Positions 49,509 through 59,585 of a stretch of 64,000 nucleotides of DNA are shown in pieces. The stretch covers positions 1 through 64,000 of the forward strand of contig JAIBCG010000001.1 in the NCBI GenBank assembly GCA_019694295.1. Reading direction: 5' to 3'. Source of the DNA: Saprospiraceae bacterium. Its GTDB lineage: Bacteria > Bacteroidota > Bacteroidia > Chitinophagales > Saprospiraceae. The notes under the pieces were generated by a model, which was not told the DNA's origin, searched no databases, and saw only the letters and a program-made list of their open reading frames with translations. The translations under genes and the position numbers were made by a program. The first letter of the stretch is position 1. Each line of letters starts with the position of its first letter.

Positions 49509-50786
49509 TTACTTTGTTTTCTTTTTTTTGAATGAAATGGTAAATGTGGTGCCTTTTCCTTTTTCACTTTCTACGGTCAAAGGCCAGCCATGCGCTTTAC
49601 AAATACTGTGTACATAGTATAATCCGAGGCCAAAACCTTTCACATCATGTACATTGCCGGTAGATACTCTGTAAAATTTTTCAAATATTTTCTTTTGGTC
49701 TTCTTTTGAAATACCAATACCGTTGTCTTTTACTTGTAAATATAGGACACGGTCATTTTCTCCGGTTAGAACGTCAATTCTTACATTTTCTTTTGAATAT
49801 TTGATAGCATTATCAAGCAGACTGTTGAGCATATTGATAAGATGAAGCGAGTCGGCATAGATGTTAGGGTCGGCTGCGGCTAAATGTAGTTCGAGTGAGC
49901 CTCCTGTATTTTGTATCCGGAGTTCGAAACTTTCAGCTACCGAAAGTATGAGGTTGTGTAGATTGATGGTACGTGTGTCGAGATCAACGCTTGATTTATC
50001 AAGTTTTGCTACTTGAAGTACTTTTTCTACCTGTTCATTCAACCTACTGCTTTGTTCTACTATTATCTTGGCGTATCTTTCCAGCCTTGTGTCTTGTTTG
50101 ATATAATCATTATTAAGAAAAACTTCCCCAGATATTTTAATTGTTGAGATTGGTGTTTTGAATTCATGCGTCATGTTATTGACAAAATCTTTCTGCATTT
50201 GTGATAGTCTTCTTTGACGCAGTATAAAGATAAGAGTGTAAGAAAATACTAAAAGAATGAAAATAAGAACCGAAGTAAAAATAACCGGCAGCTGAATGCT
50301 CGAAAGTATGTATTTATTGGTAGAATGGAATCTGACACTGAAGTAATAGAGTAGTTTGCTGTATTTGGGCAGTTTTTTTAATTTGTTGGATTGGGCAGAA
50401 TTTTTTGAAAGAAAAACCGTGTTACCATAAACTACTTCGTTGGTATTACAATCATGAACCGTATATTCAAAATCAAGTTTCAGTCCTTTGTTCGTGAGTT
50501 CTTTTCTTAGAAAAAACTCTAGAAGTCCGGCATCTATGACATCATTTATGTTTACCTGATAGGTATTGCCACCTCGTAACTGAATAGGAGTGTTAGCTGG
50601 CATTTCTGCTTTACGTGAGCGAGCCAGGTCCTTGGCTACTTGTATCAATGCAATACGGATGCTTTGGTCAAGTTCTTGTTTTCTGAACTGCAACAAGCTT
50701 GTGATCCAAAAAACCTGCATAGCAAGAATACCGATAATGGCTATAACGCCTAATATCACCAGCCTATTTATTGCTTTATTCTCCAT
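49509..50786 (-). CDS. Sensor histidine kinase
   Basis: This 425-residue kinase has two membrane helices (about residues 9-31 and 166-189) enclosing a periplasmic sensor domain of ~135 residues. Then come HisKA, with the phospho-accepting His207 in FVNNMTHEFKTP, and HATPase_c, with the N box in LLDNAIKYS, the DNGIGIS G1 box, and GFGLGLYYVHSI. The signal is not evident from the periplasmic region. It is directly upstream of, and coupled to, the response regulator gene. Its promoter should lie in the 76-base divergent region shared with the DUF4271 gene; a TATCTTTA near 50815 is one base off the -7 consensus. Confidence 0.94.
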   Translation of the reverse strand: MENKAINRLVILGVIAIIGILAMQVFWITSLLQFRKQELDQSIRIALIQVAKDLARSRKAEMPANTPIQLRGGNTYQVNINDVIDAGLLEFFLRKELTNKGLKLDFEYTVHDCNTNEVVYGNTVFLSKNSAQSNKLKKLPKYSKLLYYFSVRFHSTNKYILSSIQLPVIFTSVLIFILLVFSYTLIFILRQRRLSQMQKDFVNNMTHEFKTPISTIKISGEVFLNNDYIKQDTRLERYAKIIVEQSSRLNEQVEKVLQVAKLDKSSVDLDTRTINLHNLILSVAESFELRIQNTGGSLELHLAAADPNIYADSLHLINMLNSLLDNAIKYSKENVRIDVLTGENDRVLYLQVKDNGIGISKEDQKKIFEKFYRVSTGNVHDVKGFGLGLYYVHSICKAHGWPLTVESEKGKGTTFTISFKKKKTK

Positions 50787-50841
50787 GTTTTATTACAACG
50801 AATAGTTAAAGATAAATACATATTACTGTAAAACAAAAAAT

Positions 50842-50849
50842 TAACTTTG
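50842..50849 (+). promoter_or_regulatory. Putative -7 box (TAACTTTG) for the DUF4271-hemD unit
   Basis: TAACTTTG is a full TAnnTTTG match, 13 bases before the first ATG at 50863, in the divergent region between kinase and DUF4271 genes. The resulting leader would be very short. Confidence 0.5.
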
Positions 50850-50862
50850 CACTTCAATATTG

Positions 50863-51765
50863 ATGCTGATGTCTAAACCGACAATCATCTTATTATCTTT
50901 GTTCCTGAGTTTGTGTTTTACCATCCCTGAGGGTAGGACACAGAATCCGTTTGATTTTGCTTACAGACTGCCTAAGACCGTACAAGACAGTCTCAATAAG
51001 AATGTCAATCCTTTTGATATACCTAACAAAAGAGAGGTAAAACCAAAAATCAGTCTTGTAGGTGGTACCAAGATTAAAAAAGCAGTCAGCCTGCATTTCA
51101 ACAAATCACAAGTGCCGTCACAGGATCTGTTCTGGATATATTTTGGAGCTGCGTTATTTGTAGCCGTTATCACATCATTGTCACGAAGTGTATTCACAAA
51201 AATCAGCAGATCTGTCTGGAATATGAAACAGATGAATATTTTTTACAGAGAGGTCAGCAATTTTTATCTGGCACCGATGATATTGCTATATATATTCTGG
51301 ATATTTAATCTTTCAATATTTACCTATTTTTTCTGTCATTATTACTCGGTTCCATTGATTTCAGCAAGTGTTACTGCACAGATTTTCGCTATTTTTGGAG
51401 TGCTTACAGGTGTATTTGTATTAAAACATTTAGCTTGGTCCTTTGTAGCTTGGGTATTCCCGATCGAAAAAGAAATGAATCAATACCAGTTTCTTCTAAT
51501 TAATTATCATATTATTATTGGTATTATCCTTATGCTGATCAATCTGATACTTGGTTATATACCTACTCAATACGTACAGTTTTTCCTTGTTATAGGCACC
51601 ATACTTGTACTGTCAATATTTCTTGTAAGACTCGTGGCAGGCACAATTATTGGCAGTAAATATATTTTTTCATCTCTTTTTCATTTTTTATTGTACCTTT
51701 GCACCATCGAAATAGCACCAATATTGGTTTTGTGGAAATTAATTATAGTGTTAACAGGATATTAG
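50863..51765 (+). CDS. DUF4271 family membrane protein
   Basis: This ~300-residue protein (ATG at 50863; 50869 is an alternative, and an upstream TTG at 50860 is less likely) starts with a signal-like helix. A ~75-residue soluble segment (NPFDFAYRLPKTVQ) follows, and then about six membrane helices. The YRLPK...NPFD segment and the membrane pattern match DUF4271, a Bacteroidota family that often precedes hemD, as it does here with a 12-base gap. Its function is unknown; the position suggests co-regulation with heme synthesis rather than a proven link. Confidence 0.85.
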   Translation: MLMSKPTIILLSLFLSLCFTIPEGRTQNPFDFAYRLPKTVQDSLNKNVNPFDIPNKREVKPKISLVGGTKIKKAVSLHFNKSQVPSQDLFWIYFGAALFVAVITSLSRSVFTKISRSVWNMKQMNIFYREVSNFYLAPMILLYIFWIFNLSIFTYFFCHYYSVPLISASVTAQIFAIFGVLTGVFVLKHLAWSFVAWVFPIEKEMNQYQFLLINYHIIIGIILMLINLILGYIPTQYVQFFLVIGTILVLSIFLVRLVAGTIIGSKYIFSSLFHFLLYLCTIEIAPILVLWKLIIVLTGY

Positions 51766-51777
51766 CAACTAACCATT

Positions 51778-52575
51778 ATGGATTCGACTTTAAAAACAAA
51801 AGAAGTGTTAGAGACCTATAAGCCGGTAAAAACCATTCTAATTACTCAGCCACCGCCAGCAAATGCGAAAAATCCATATTCAGAAATTGTTGAAAAATAT
51901 GGAATTCAAATTGACTGGCGAGAGTTTACGCAGGTAGAACCCATTGATATAAAGGAGTTCAGACGACAAAGAATACGCCCTGACGAATTCGGTGCCGTTA
52001 TTTTTACCAGCAAAAACTCCATAGATCATTTCTTCAGAATCTGCGAAGAGACAAGAATAAAAATGCCGCTCGATACAAGATATTTCTGCATAACGGAGGC
52101 AATATCCAATTATCTGCAGAAATTTATCGTGTACCGAAAACGAAAAGTTTTTACAGGTGAAAAATCTATCCACGACCTTAAAAATTTTCTGATTAAGTTC
52201 CGGGAGACTGAAAAATTTTTGGTTCCTACCTCCAATCTTGGTGCAAGGGAACTACTCTCATATCTTGATGAGCTGAAAATCAACTATCAGGAGTCACTCA
52301 TAAGTAACACTGTATCATCCGATCTTTCTGATTTGAAAGATATTACTTATGATATGCTCGTATTCTTTAGTCCGCTGGCTGTCAAGTCGCTTTATGATAA
52401 TTTCCCGGATTTTAAGCAAAATGCTACACGTTTGGCAGCTTACGGCAATAGTACCATTCAAGCAATACTCGATCAGGGCCTTCACCTCAACCTCAAGGCT
52501 CCTGAGCCCGAAACACCTTCGATGCACATGGCAATATTGAAATATCTTCAACAGTCAAATACCGAAAATTCCTGA
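51778..52575 (+). CDS. hemD: Uroporphyrinogen-III synthase
   Basis: HemD cyclises hydroxymethylbilane with inversion of ring D to give uroporphyrinogen III for heme and cobalamin-type tetrapyrroles. The 265-residue sequence is divergent, as is usual for HemD, but shows the two-domain pattern: TILITQPPPANAKNPYSEIV, AVIFTSKNSIDHFF, then after a linker FLVPTSNLGARELLSYL, DMLVFFSPLAVKSL and LAAYGNSTIQAILDQG. It has an unusual ~20-residue charged N-terminal extension. It is 12 bases after DUF4271. The IcmF enzyme encoded just downstream needs cobalamin, though its gene need not be co-regulated. Confidence 0.9.
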   Translation: MDSTLKTKEVLETYKPVKTILITQPPPANAKNPYSEIVEKYGIQIDWREFTQVEPIDIKEFRRQRIRPDEFGAVIFTSKNSIDHFFRICEETRIKMPLDTRYFCITEAISNYLQKFIVYRKRKVFTGEKSIHDLKNFLIKFRETEKFLVPTSNLGARELLSYLDELKINYQESLISNTVSSDLSDLKDITYDMLVFFSPLAVKSLYDNFPDFKQNATRLAAYGNSTIQAILDQGLHLNLKAPEPETPSMHMAILKYLQQSNTENS

Positions 52576-52625
52576 TATTAAACCATATTCAGTGCACGTA
52601 AGTTAAGTATTAAAATCATACGAAT

Positions 52626-53261
52626 TTGCTTGATCAGGATTTCATCAACAGATTGGAGTTAGCCATTTTAAAACAGAAGCCCGGAAGAGAAGCTCAAATA
52701 CTGATGGCAAACCCAGGTAGGAGTATGGCTGAACCAATACATGCAAGATCTGCTTCAGTATTGTTATTGTTAGTTTCAAAAAACGCCTCACCACACATTG
52801 TGTTGACAAAGCGTACAGCAAAATATCCTGACGACAAACATAGTGGCCAGATAAGTTTTCCTGGCGGGAGCCTAGATCCTACAGATGCGAATCTGCAGAT
52901 GACAGCCATTCGTGAAACGTATGAAGAAATAGGTGTAGAACCCGAAAAACTTCAAATAATCGGCTATTTGACCAATTTGTATATTCCGGTCAGCAATTTT
53001 CTGGTTCATCCTTTTGTTGGGTACCTCCGACAAGAAGCCATTTATAAAATACAACCTGACGAAGTTGATGAAATAATTGAAGTGCCCGTAAGCATGTTGA
53101 TGGATGACAACAACATAAAAAAGAAAAATATCAGAATTTTTAATGGCATCACACTTAAGGATGTACCGTATTTTGACTTCTATGGCAATACTGTTTGGGG
53201 TGCTACCGCAATGATTCTTAGTGAATTTAGGCAACTTGTCAGCAATATTCAGGGAAAATAA
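52626..53261 (+). CDS. Nudix hydrolase, CoA pyrophosphatase-like
   Basis: The TTG at 52626 gives 211 residues with an N-terminal LDQDFINRLELAIL helix and the PGREAQILMANPGR segment expected ahead of the catalytic domain in NudL/CoAse-type proteins, so I keep this start. A CoA-specific-like LTKRTAKYPDDKHSGQISFP stretch precedes the Nudix box, GGSLDPTDANLQMTAIRETY followed by EEIGVEP (GxxxxxExxxxxxREUxEExGU pattern). It would hydrolyse CoA or acyl-CoA to phosphopantetheine and 3',5'-ADP. It lies just upstream of icmF, a CoA-thioester enzyme, which fits but does not prove a link. Confidence 0.9.
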   Translation: MLDQDFINRLELAILKQKPGREAQILMANPGRSMAEPIHARSASVLLLLVSKNASPHIVLTKRTAKYPDDKHSGQISFPGGSLDPTDANLQMTAIRETYEEIGVEPEKLQIIGYLTNLYIPVSNFLVHPFVGYLRQEAIYKIQPDEVDEIIEVPVSMLMDDNNIKKKNIRIFNGITLKDVPYFDFYGNTVWGATAMILSEFRQLVSNIQGK

Positions 53262-53263
53262 TG

Positions 53264-53271
53264 TATTTTTG
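53264..53271 (+). promoter_or_regulatory. Putative -7 box (TATTTTTG) for icmF
   Basis: TATTTTTG fits TAnnTTTG and begins 2 bases after the Nudix stop, 38 bases before the icmF ATG at 53310. The 48-base gap is too short for a cobalamin riboswitch. Confidence 0.4.
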
Positions 53272-53309
53272 CGTATCAAGTAATTATTTTGCTTTTAAAT
53301 TTTGCCTTA

Positions 53310-56300
53310 ATGGAAACAATTGCCACTTACCAACCCAAAAACAAGATAAGATTAGTAACTGCAGCCTCTTTATTTGATGGCCATGATGCTGCCATAAACG
53401 TTATGCGCAGAATATTACAATCATCCGGTGCTGAAATCATCCACTTGGGGCATAACAGATCTGTACAGGAGATTGTCAACACAGCTATACAAGAAGATGT
53501 ACAGGGCATTGCCATTACATCATATCAAGGCGGACACAACGAATTCTTCAAATACATGTATGACCTGCTGAAAGAAAAAGGTGCAGCTCAGATTAAGATT
53601 TTCGGTGGAGGTGGAGGTACCATACTGCCCACAGAAATTGAAGAACTGCATAAATATGGCATTGCACGTATTTACAGCCCCGATGACGGCCGCCACATGG
53701 GCCTGCAAGGTATGATTAATGATTTGTTGGAGCAATGTGATTTCGCTGTTGGTCAAAATCTAAACGGTGAAATAAAGGAAATTTCATCGAAGAATCCTAA
53801 AGCCATTGCAAGACTCATCTCAGCTGTCGAAAATTTTCCTGAACAAAATACTACACTCGTTACAGACCTACAAAAAGAAAATACACCAAAACACATTCCT
53901 GTACTTGGTATTACCGGTACAGGCGGAGCCGGAAAATCAAGCCTTGTTGACGAACTCGTCAGGAGATTCCTTATTGACTTCAAAGATAAAACAATAGCCA
54001 TCCTGTCAGTTGACCCATCCAAACGTAAAACCGGAGGAGCTTTGCTTGGCGACAGAATACGGATGAACTCCATCAATGATGGCCGGGTATATATGCGCAG
54101 TCTTGCCACACGCCAATCAAATATTTCACTGTCTAAACATGTGCATTCGGCTATCGAAGTATTAAAAGCAGCCAATTATGACCTTATCATTCTCGAAACA
54201 TCAGGTATCGGTCAGTCTGATACAGAAATAACAGATTATTCTGACGTGGCATTGTATGTCATGACACCAGAATATGGAGCAGCCTCACAGCTCGAAAAGA
54301 TTGATATGCTTGATTTTGCCGACATTATTGCCATCAACAAATTTGACAAAAAAGGAGCAATGGATGCTCTGCGTGATGTGAGAAAGCAATATCAGCGCAA
54401 CCACAAATTATTTGACAAAAAGCCGGAAGAAATGCCTGTGCTGGGTACTATCGCTTCTCAGTTCAATGACCCGGGAATGAATGCACTTTACAAAAAAATA
54501 ATTCAAACGCTGGCAGAAAAAACACATACCGGGCTATTGTCACAAACCGAACTGGAAGGAGGCATAAGTGAAAAAATATACATCATTCCACCGGCCCGGG
54601 TGCGGTATCTGTCAGAAATAACGGACAACAACCGACATTATTCACAGTGGGTGCTACAGCAGGCAGATATTGCACGTACCTTATTCAGTATTAAAAATAC
54701 AATAGAGGCAGTTAAAAAGCAAAACCTACCCAACAAAGATAAGATACTCGAAGACCTTGAGAAAACTTATCATGAAACTGACATAAAATTTGACGGTACC
54801 TGCCGAAGAATTATCCAGGAATGGGAAGCAAAAAAAGCATCGTATGCTGCAGATGAATATATCTACAAAGTCAGAGACAAAGAATTTCGGCAGGCGACAT
54901 TCACAAATTCTCTTTCGCACACAAAAATCCCAAAAGTAGTATTGCCCCGATTTAAAGACTGGGGAGAAATACTGAGATGGGTGCTTGAAGAAAACGTGCC
55001 GGGCGAATTTCCTTATACAGCAGGTGTTTTTCCATTCAAAAGAACAGAAGAAGACCCTACAAGAATGTTTGCCGGAGAAGGTGGACCGGAGCGAACCAAC
55101 ACACGTTTTCACTATTTATCAGTTGATATGCCGGCCAATAGACTCTCCACGGCTTTTGACAGTGTTACACTCTATGGCGAAAACCCTGATTTCAGACCAG
55201 ACATTTATGGTAAAATCGGTAACTCAGGTGTATCGGTTTGTTGTCTTGATGACGCCAAAAAACTTTATTCGGGATTTGACCTTTGTGACCCGAAAACTTC
55301 AGTTTCTATGACCATCAATGGTCCGGCAGCTACTATTTGCTCATTCTTTATGAATGCTGCTATTGACCAACAATGTGAGAAATACATCTACGAGCATAAA
55401 CTTGAACATCTTGTAGAAGAAAAACTACTCGAACTTTACGAAAACAAAGGATTAAAAAGGCCAAAATATAATGGAGACCTGCCTGAAGGTCATAACGGAC
55501 TCGGGCTGATGCTACTCGGCATTACGGGTGATAAGGTATTGCCTGCTGATGTATATAACCAACTTAAAGCAAAGGCCCTAGCAGCAGTGAGGGGCACAGT
55601 CCAGGCCGATATTCTTAAAGAAGACCAGGCACAGAATACTTGTATATTCTCCACTGAGTTTTCACTAAAGCTGATGGGCGATGTGCAGCAATATTTTATA
55701 AACAACAATATCAAAAACTTCTATTCTGTATCCATTTCCGGATATCATATTGCTGAGGCAGGCGCTAACCCTATCACACAACTCGCATTTACTCTGTCCA
55801 ATGGATTTACACTTGTAGAGTATTACCTGTCGAGAGGAATGGATGTTGATAGTTTTGCACCGAATTTTTCTTTTTTCTTTTCAAATGGGGTTGATCCTGA
55901 GTATTCTGTGATAGGCCGTGTGGCAAGAAAAATATGGGCTAAAGCCATGAAGGAAAAATACAAGGCCAATGACCGAAGTCAGAAGTTAAAATATCATATA
56001 CAGACATCGGGTAGGTCATTGCACGCTCAAGAGATATCATTTAACGATATACGCACCACACTTCAGGCATTGTATGCAATATACGACAATTGCAACTCGC
56101 TGCATACCAATGCTTATGATGAAGCCATAACTACACCTACTGAAGAAAGTGTAAGACGTGCAGTAGCTATACAAATGATCATTAATCATGAACTGGGGCT
56201 TGCCAAAAATGAGAATCCACTTCAGGGTGCTTTCATTATTGAAGAACTGACAGACTTAGTAGAAGAAGCCGTTTATAAAATATTTGATGAAATAACAGAT

Positions 56301-56690
56301 CGTGGCGGTGTTTTGGGCGCAATGGAAACAATGTACCAAAGAAGCCGCATTCAGGAAGAGAGCCTTTACTATGAATCTTTAAAACACTCAGGAGAATATC
56401 CGATAGTAGGTGTCAACATGTATTTGTCAAGAGACGGTTCGCCTACTATTATCCCGAAAGAAGTAATACGTGCTACTGAGGAGGAAAAAAAGAACCAAAT
56501 AGCATCGCTTGAAGCATTGCATGACGCAAAAAAAGATATCTCTGCTGATGTACTTCATAATCTGCAAAAAGCAGCTCTCAATAACGAAAACATATTTAGT
56601 CATCTGATGGAAGCATCCAAAACCTGCAGCCTTGGTCAAATAACCGATGCATTGTACAGGGTAGGTGGGCAGTACAGAAGAAATATGTAG
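53310..56690 (+). CDS. icmF: Fused isobutyryl-CoA mutase (IcmF type)
   Basis: This 1126-residue protein fuses three parts. Residues ~15-150 form the cobalamin-binding domain, with DGHD (23-26) giving His25 as likely cobalt ligand. Residues ~190-480 are a MeaB-type GTPase chaperone with P-loop GTGGAGKSS (202-210) and [11 protein letters not shown]. Residues ~540 onward are the acyl-CoA mutase barrel. The substrate segment [12 protein letters not shown] (567-578), followed by [11 protein letters not shown], is typical of IcmF rather than of methylmalonyl-CoA mutase (PYTRGxYPTMY). It would interconvert isobutyryl- and butyryl-CoA or a related pair, using adenosylcobalamin. The ATG at 53310 is chosen over a TTG at 53289. 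Confidence 0.93.
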   Translation: METIATYQPKNKIRLVTAASLFDGHDAAINVMRRILQSSGAEIIHLGHNRSVQEIVNTAIQEDVQGIAITSYQGGHNEFFKYMYDLLKEKGAAQIKIFGGGGGTILPTEIEELHKYGIARIYSPDDGRHMGLQGMINDLLEQCDFAVGQNLNGEIKEISSKNPKAIARLISAVENFPEQNTTLVTDLQKENTPKHIPVLGITGTGGAGKSSLVDELVRRFLIDFKDKTIAILSVDPSKRKTGGALLGDRIRMNSINDGRVYMRSLATRQSNISLSKHVHSAIEVLKAANYDLIILETSGIGQSDTEITDYSDVALYVMTPEYGAASQLEKIDMLDFADIIAINKFDKKGAMDALRDVRKQYQRNHKLFDKKPEEMPVLGTIASQFNDPGMNALYKKIIQTLAEKTHTGLLSQTELEGGISEKIYIIPPARVRYLSEITDNNRHYSQWVLQQADIARTLFSIKNTIEAVKKQNLPNKDKILEDLEKTYHETDIKFDGTCRRIIQEWEAKKASYAADEYIYKVRDKEFRQATFTNSLSHTKIPKVVLPRFKDWGEILRWVLEENVPGEFPYTAGVFPFKRTEEDPTRMFAGEGGPERTNTRFHYLSVDMPANRLSTAFDSVTLYGENPDFRPDIYGKIGNSGVSVCCLDDAKKLYSGFDLCDPKTSVSMTINGPAATICSFFMNAAIDQQCEKYIYEHKLEHLVEEKLLELYENKGLKRPKYNGDLPEGHNGLGLMLLGITGDKVLPADVYNQLKAKALAAVRGTVQADILKEDQAQNTCIFSTEFSLKLMGDVQQYFINNNIKNFYSVSISGYHIAEAGANPITQLAFTLSNGFTLVEYYLSRGMDVDSFAPNFSFFFSNGVDPEYSVIGRVARKIWAKAMKEKYKANDRSQKLKYHIQTSGRSLHAQEISFNDIRTTLQALYAIYDNCNSLHTNAYDEAITTPTEESVRRAVAIQMIINHELGLAKNENPLQGAFIIEELTDLVEEAVYKIFDEITDRGGVLGAMETMYQRSRIQEESLYYESLKHSGEYPIVGVNMYLSRDGSPTIIPKEVIRATEEEKKNQIASLEALHDAKKDISADVLHNLQKAALNNENIFSHLMEASKTCSLGQITDALYRVGGQYRRNM

Positions 56691-56764
56691 AAAGGCCAAA
56701 TACATGATAATTGTAGGAAAAGTGAAATGAATTCATTTTTCAAAAAAACATTAACTCTACAAAA

Positions 56765-58027
56765 ATGATAAAAGCAAACGACCCGACAAGAATATCCTGG
56801 GTGCAATATGACGGTTCTACTGATTTTCCTGTACAGAATATTCCATTCGGCATTATGATAGCAGGCGGTAAGCACAAGGTATGTTCCAGGATTGGTGATT
56901 ATATTATTGACATAGCAGCTTTATATGAGCTTGGTTTTTTGAATGGTATAGATCTTGGACTACAGCATCTAGAGAATGAATTTCTGAATGATTTTATTTC
57001 TCTTGGCAAGGAAGTGACGAATGCTGTTCGGGACCGATTGGCCGATGTGTTGGATGATAAAAATACACTGGGTGCAAAAGCTAAAAGCGAAAAATTTTTA
57101 CGCCCGGCACTTGAGACGGTAATGAGTATGCCTGTCAGAATTGGTGATTATACAGATTTTTACTCGAGCCGTGAGCATGCTTTCAATGTTGGCTGCATGT
57201 TCAGAGACCCTAAGAATGCACTCATGCCCAACTGGCTTCATCTTCCTGTCGGTTATCATGGTCGTGCTTCGTCAATCATACTATCTGACTGCGATGTCAA
57301 GAGACCTAAAGGACAACAACTACCACCTGATAGTGAAGTACCGGTATTTGGCCCCTGCAAACAGCTCGATTTTGAGCTTGAGGTGGCTTTCATTGTAGGA
57401 AAAAGCAACCATCTTGGCGAAACAATATCAACCGCTAATGCAGAAGAATACATTTTTGGTTTGTGTCTGTTTAATGATTGGAGTGCCAGGGATATCCAAC
57501 GTTGGGAATATGTGCCGCTTGGACCGTTTTTATCCAAAAATTTTGCTTCCACCCTGTCACCATGGATAGTCACCTTGGAAGCTCTCGAGCCATTCAAGAC
57601 AGTCGGTCCTGTTCAGGAAACGAAAATTTTGCCTTACTTGGAGTATAGCGGAGAGAAGAATTACGATATACATCTGCAAGTGAGCATCAAACCGGAGGGC
57701 TCAGACCCGGTAGTAGTGTCAAGGTCTAATTTTAAATACATGTACTGGAACATGGTACAGCAAGTAGCCCATCATACAGTGAATGGCTGTAATCTGAGGG
57801 TAGGAGATCTGTGTGCATCTGGCACAATTAGCGGCCCTACACCGGACAGTTATGGATCAATGCTGGAAATTGCCTGGAAAGGCACCAAACCGGTAAACAT
57901 GAATGACGGTACAACAAGGTCATTTATACTGGATGGCGATGAAGTAGCCCTTACCGGATATGCCGAAAAAAATGGTGTGCGTATCGGGTTTGGTGATTGT
58001 AAAGCAAAAATTCTGCCGGCAGATTGA
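56765..58027 (+). CDS. fahA: Fumarylacetoacetase
   Basis: This enzyme hydrolyses fumarylacetoacetate to fumarate and acetoacetate, the last step of tyrosine catabolism. The 420-residue sequence has the eukaryotic-like FAH plan: an N-terminal SH3-like domain (about 1-120), MPNWLHLPVGYHGRASS with the catalytic His, DFELEVAFIVGK with metal-binding acids, LFNDWSARDIQRWEYVPLGP, and GSMLEIAWKGTKP near the end. Homogentisate dioxygenase and other tyrosine genes are not in the window. The stop overlaps the dacB start by one base (TGATG), which couples these unrelated functions in one transcript. Confidence 0.95.
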   Translation: MIKANDPTRISWVQYDGSTDFPVQNIPFGIMIAGGKHKVCSRIGDYIIDIAALYELGFLNGIDLGLQHLENEFLNDFISLGKEVTNAVRDRLADVLDDKNTLGAKAKSEKFLRPALETVMSMPVRIGDYTDFYSSREHAFNVGCMFRDPKNALMPNWLHLPVGYHGRASSIILSDCDVKRPKGQQLPPDSEVPVFGPCKQLDFELEVAFIVGKSNHLGETISTANAEEYIFGLCLFNDWSARDIQRWEYVPLGPFLSKNFASTLSPWIVTLEALEPFKTVGPVQETKILPYLEYSGEKNYDIHLQVSIKPEGSDPVVVSRSNFKYMYWNMVQQVAHHTVNGCNLRVGDLCASGTISGPTPDSYGSMLEIAWKGTKPVNMNDGTTRSFILDGDEVALTGYAEKNGVRIGFGDCKAKILPAD

Positions 58028-59541
58028 TGACATTTTACAATTACATCCATTTAAAGGGTAGGTTGAGCTCAATAATTATCCTTACATCTTTGCTCTTTTT
58101 ATCGATTGATACTGTGCTGGGGCAAAATGCGCTTCAGCAGACTATATATAATATAGCACTTGATGAGGATTTCAGGCATGGTTCTCTGAGTATATGTATC
58201 ATCGACTTGCAAAATGATTCAATGGTAGCCTCTTACCAGCCAAATACTAGTCTGGTACCGGCATCAACTGTTAAAATTTTTACCACCTATGCCGCTCTTG
58301 CAATACTTGGACAGGATTTTCGGTTCAAGACTGAGTTACAGTATGGTGGCGAATTTGTTGACTCTACACTTAATGGTAGTGTCTTTATTAAAGGCTGGGG
58401 CGATCCAACACTTGGTTCGGCAAGGTTCCCGCGTGTGGATAATATTAAGGCACTTAACCGAAAGTTTATTAAGGCTCTGCAAAAGGAATGTATATACAAA
58501 ATCAACGGTTATATCGTATCAGACGGCAGTTATTACGAACCGTCGCCTGTGCCTAGTACCTGGCAGTATGATGACATTGGCAACTATTACGGGGCAGGGT
58601 CATTTGGCCTCAATTTTCATGACAATGAATATACGCTTTACTTCAAGCAAAATCCTGAAATGTGGAGCAGGCCGGTAATAGAGAGAACCTTCCCAACGAT
58701 GCCAGAACAAAAATTTATTAATAACGTATCGTCGGCTTCACCTCGCTCAGGTGACAATACCTATATATTTGGTGATCCGTATAGCAATGTACGTTTGGTT
58801 ACAGGTACCATACCTTCCGGAAAAGGTCATTTTGCAGTACGTGGCTCCATTCCTAATCCACCTCTTACATGCGCCAATCGGTTGGTAAAAGATTTTTCGA
58901 CGATTGATTCAAGTAGTGTGACAAAGGGAGCAATTGATATTGAAGAATATATCAAAACAATAGGTGCGCCGTTATTCAGACATACATTTTATACACATTA
59001 TTCGCCAAGGCTTTCAGATATCATTTTACAGACTAACCACCGCAGTGTTAATCTATATGCAGAGACACTTTTGCGCGAGCTCGGGAAAACCTTGCATGCT
59101 CAAGGAACAGTAGATGCTGGCATCAAGGTATTGTATCAGTTCTGGAAAGATGCAGGTCTCAATACCCACGGATTGTTTTTTGAAGACGGTAGTGGACTCT
59201 CAGCAAGAAATGGAGTGTCAGCCTGGCATTTTACACAAGCCCTCTCCATAGCCAGAAAAGATAGCCTTAACTTCCAGACCTACTACAACTCACTACCCGT
59301 TGCAGGAAAGGAAGGCACAGTAAGGCGTTTGCTCAATGGTTATAAAGGTAAAGCAGAAGTGAGAGTGAAAAGTGGTACTATGCGTAGAGTAAAAAGTTAT
59401 TGCGGCTATGCAAAGGCAGAAGATGGCAAAGAATACGCTTTTGCATTTATTGCCAATAACTATTCATGTTCGTCGGGTAAAGTGAGGGATCAGGTCGAAA
59501 ATATTCTGAGGGCACTCATCATATCACCAAAAAAAGATTGA
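58027..59541 (+). CDS. dacB: D-alanyl-D-alanine carboxypeptidase/endopeptidase (PBP4, family S13)
   Basis: DacB removes terminal D-Ala and cuts peptide cross-links in peptidoglycan. The 504-residue protein (ATG at 58027) has an export signal (about residues 12-33), then the catalytic SxxK (Ser80, Lys83 in PASTVKIFTT). The SxN motif lies in RSVNLYAETLLRELG, and KSGT (KTG-type box) in VRVKSGTMRRVKSYCGYA. The EDGSGLSARNGVS segment is also typical of family S13. The large insert domain lies between SxxK and SxN. It follows fahA by a one-base overlap. Confidence 0.94.
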   Translation: MTFYNYIHLKGRLSSIIILTSLLFLSIDTVLGQNALQQTIYNIALDEDFRHGSLSICIIDLQNDSMVASYQPNTSLVPASTVKIFTTYAALAILGQDFRFKTELQYGGEFVDSTLNGSVFIKGWGDPTLGSARFPRVDNIKALNRKFIKALQKECIYKINGYIVSDGSYYEPSPVPSTWQYDDIGNYYGAGSFGLNFHDNEYTLYFKQNPEMWSRPVIERTFPTMPEQKFINNVSSASPRSGDNTYIFGDPYSNVRLVTGTIPSGKGHFAVRGSIPNPPLTCANRLVKDFSTIDSSSVTKGAIDIEEYIKTIGAPLFRHTFYTHYSPRLSDIILQTNHRSVNLYAETLLRELGKTLHAQGTVDAGIKVLYQFWKDAGLNTHGLFFEDGSGLSARNGVSAWHFTQALSIARKDSLNFQTYYNSLPVAGKEGTVRRLLNGYKGKAEVRVKSGTMRRVKSYCGYAKAEDGKEYAFAFIANNYSCSSGKVRDQVENILRALIISPKKD

Positions 59542-59566
59542 CGGAAAAAGTTTTTCTTTATTTTTG
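59539..59566 (+). promoter_or_regulatory. Putative Bacteroidota promoter (TTG-N17-TATTTTTG) for the methyltransferase gene
   Basis: TTG at 59539-59541 (overlapping the dacB stop) and TATTTTTG at 59559-59566 are spaced by 17 bases; the ATG is at 59586. Leader about 12 bases. Confidence 0.5.
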
Positions 59567-59585
59567 TCGGTGATAACTCAACCAC

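Noticed and set aside
53262-53309. Cobalamin riboswitch ahead of icmF
   Set aside because: Only 48 bases separate the Nudix stop from the icmF start, too few for such a riboswitch, and no conserved B12-box sequence is visible.
54726-55112. Minus-strand frame of 128 codons inside icmF
   Set aside because: It is fully contained in the well-supported icmF frame, has no recognisable domain, and has the cysteine- and phenylalanine-rich composition of a shadow frame.
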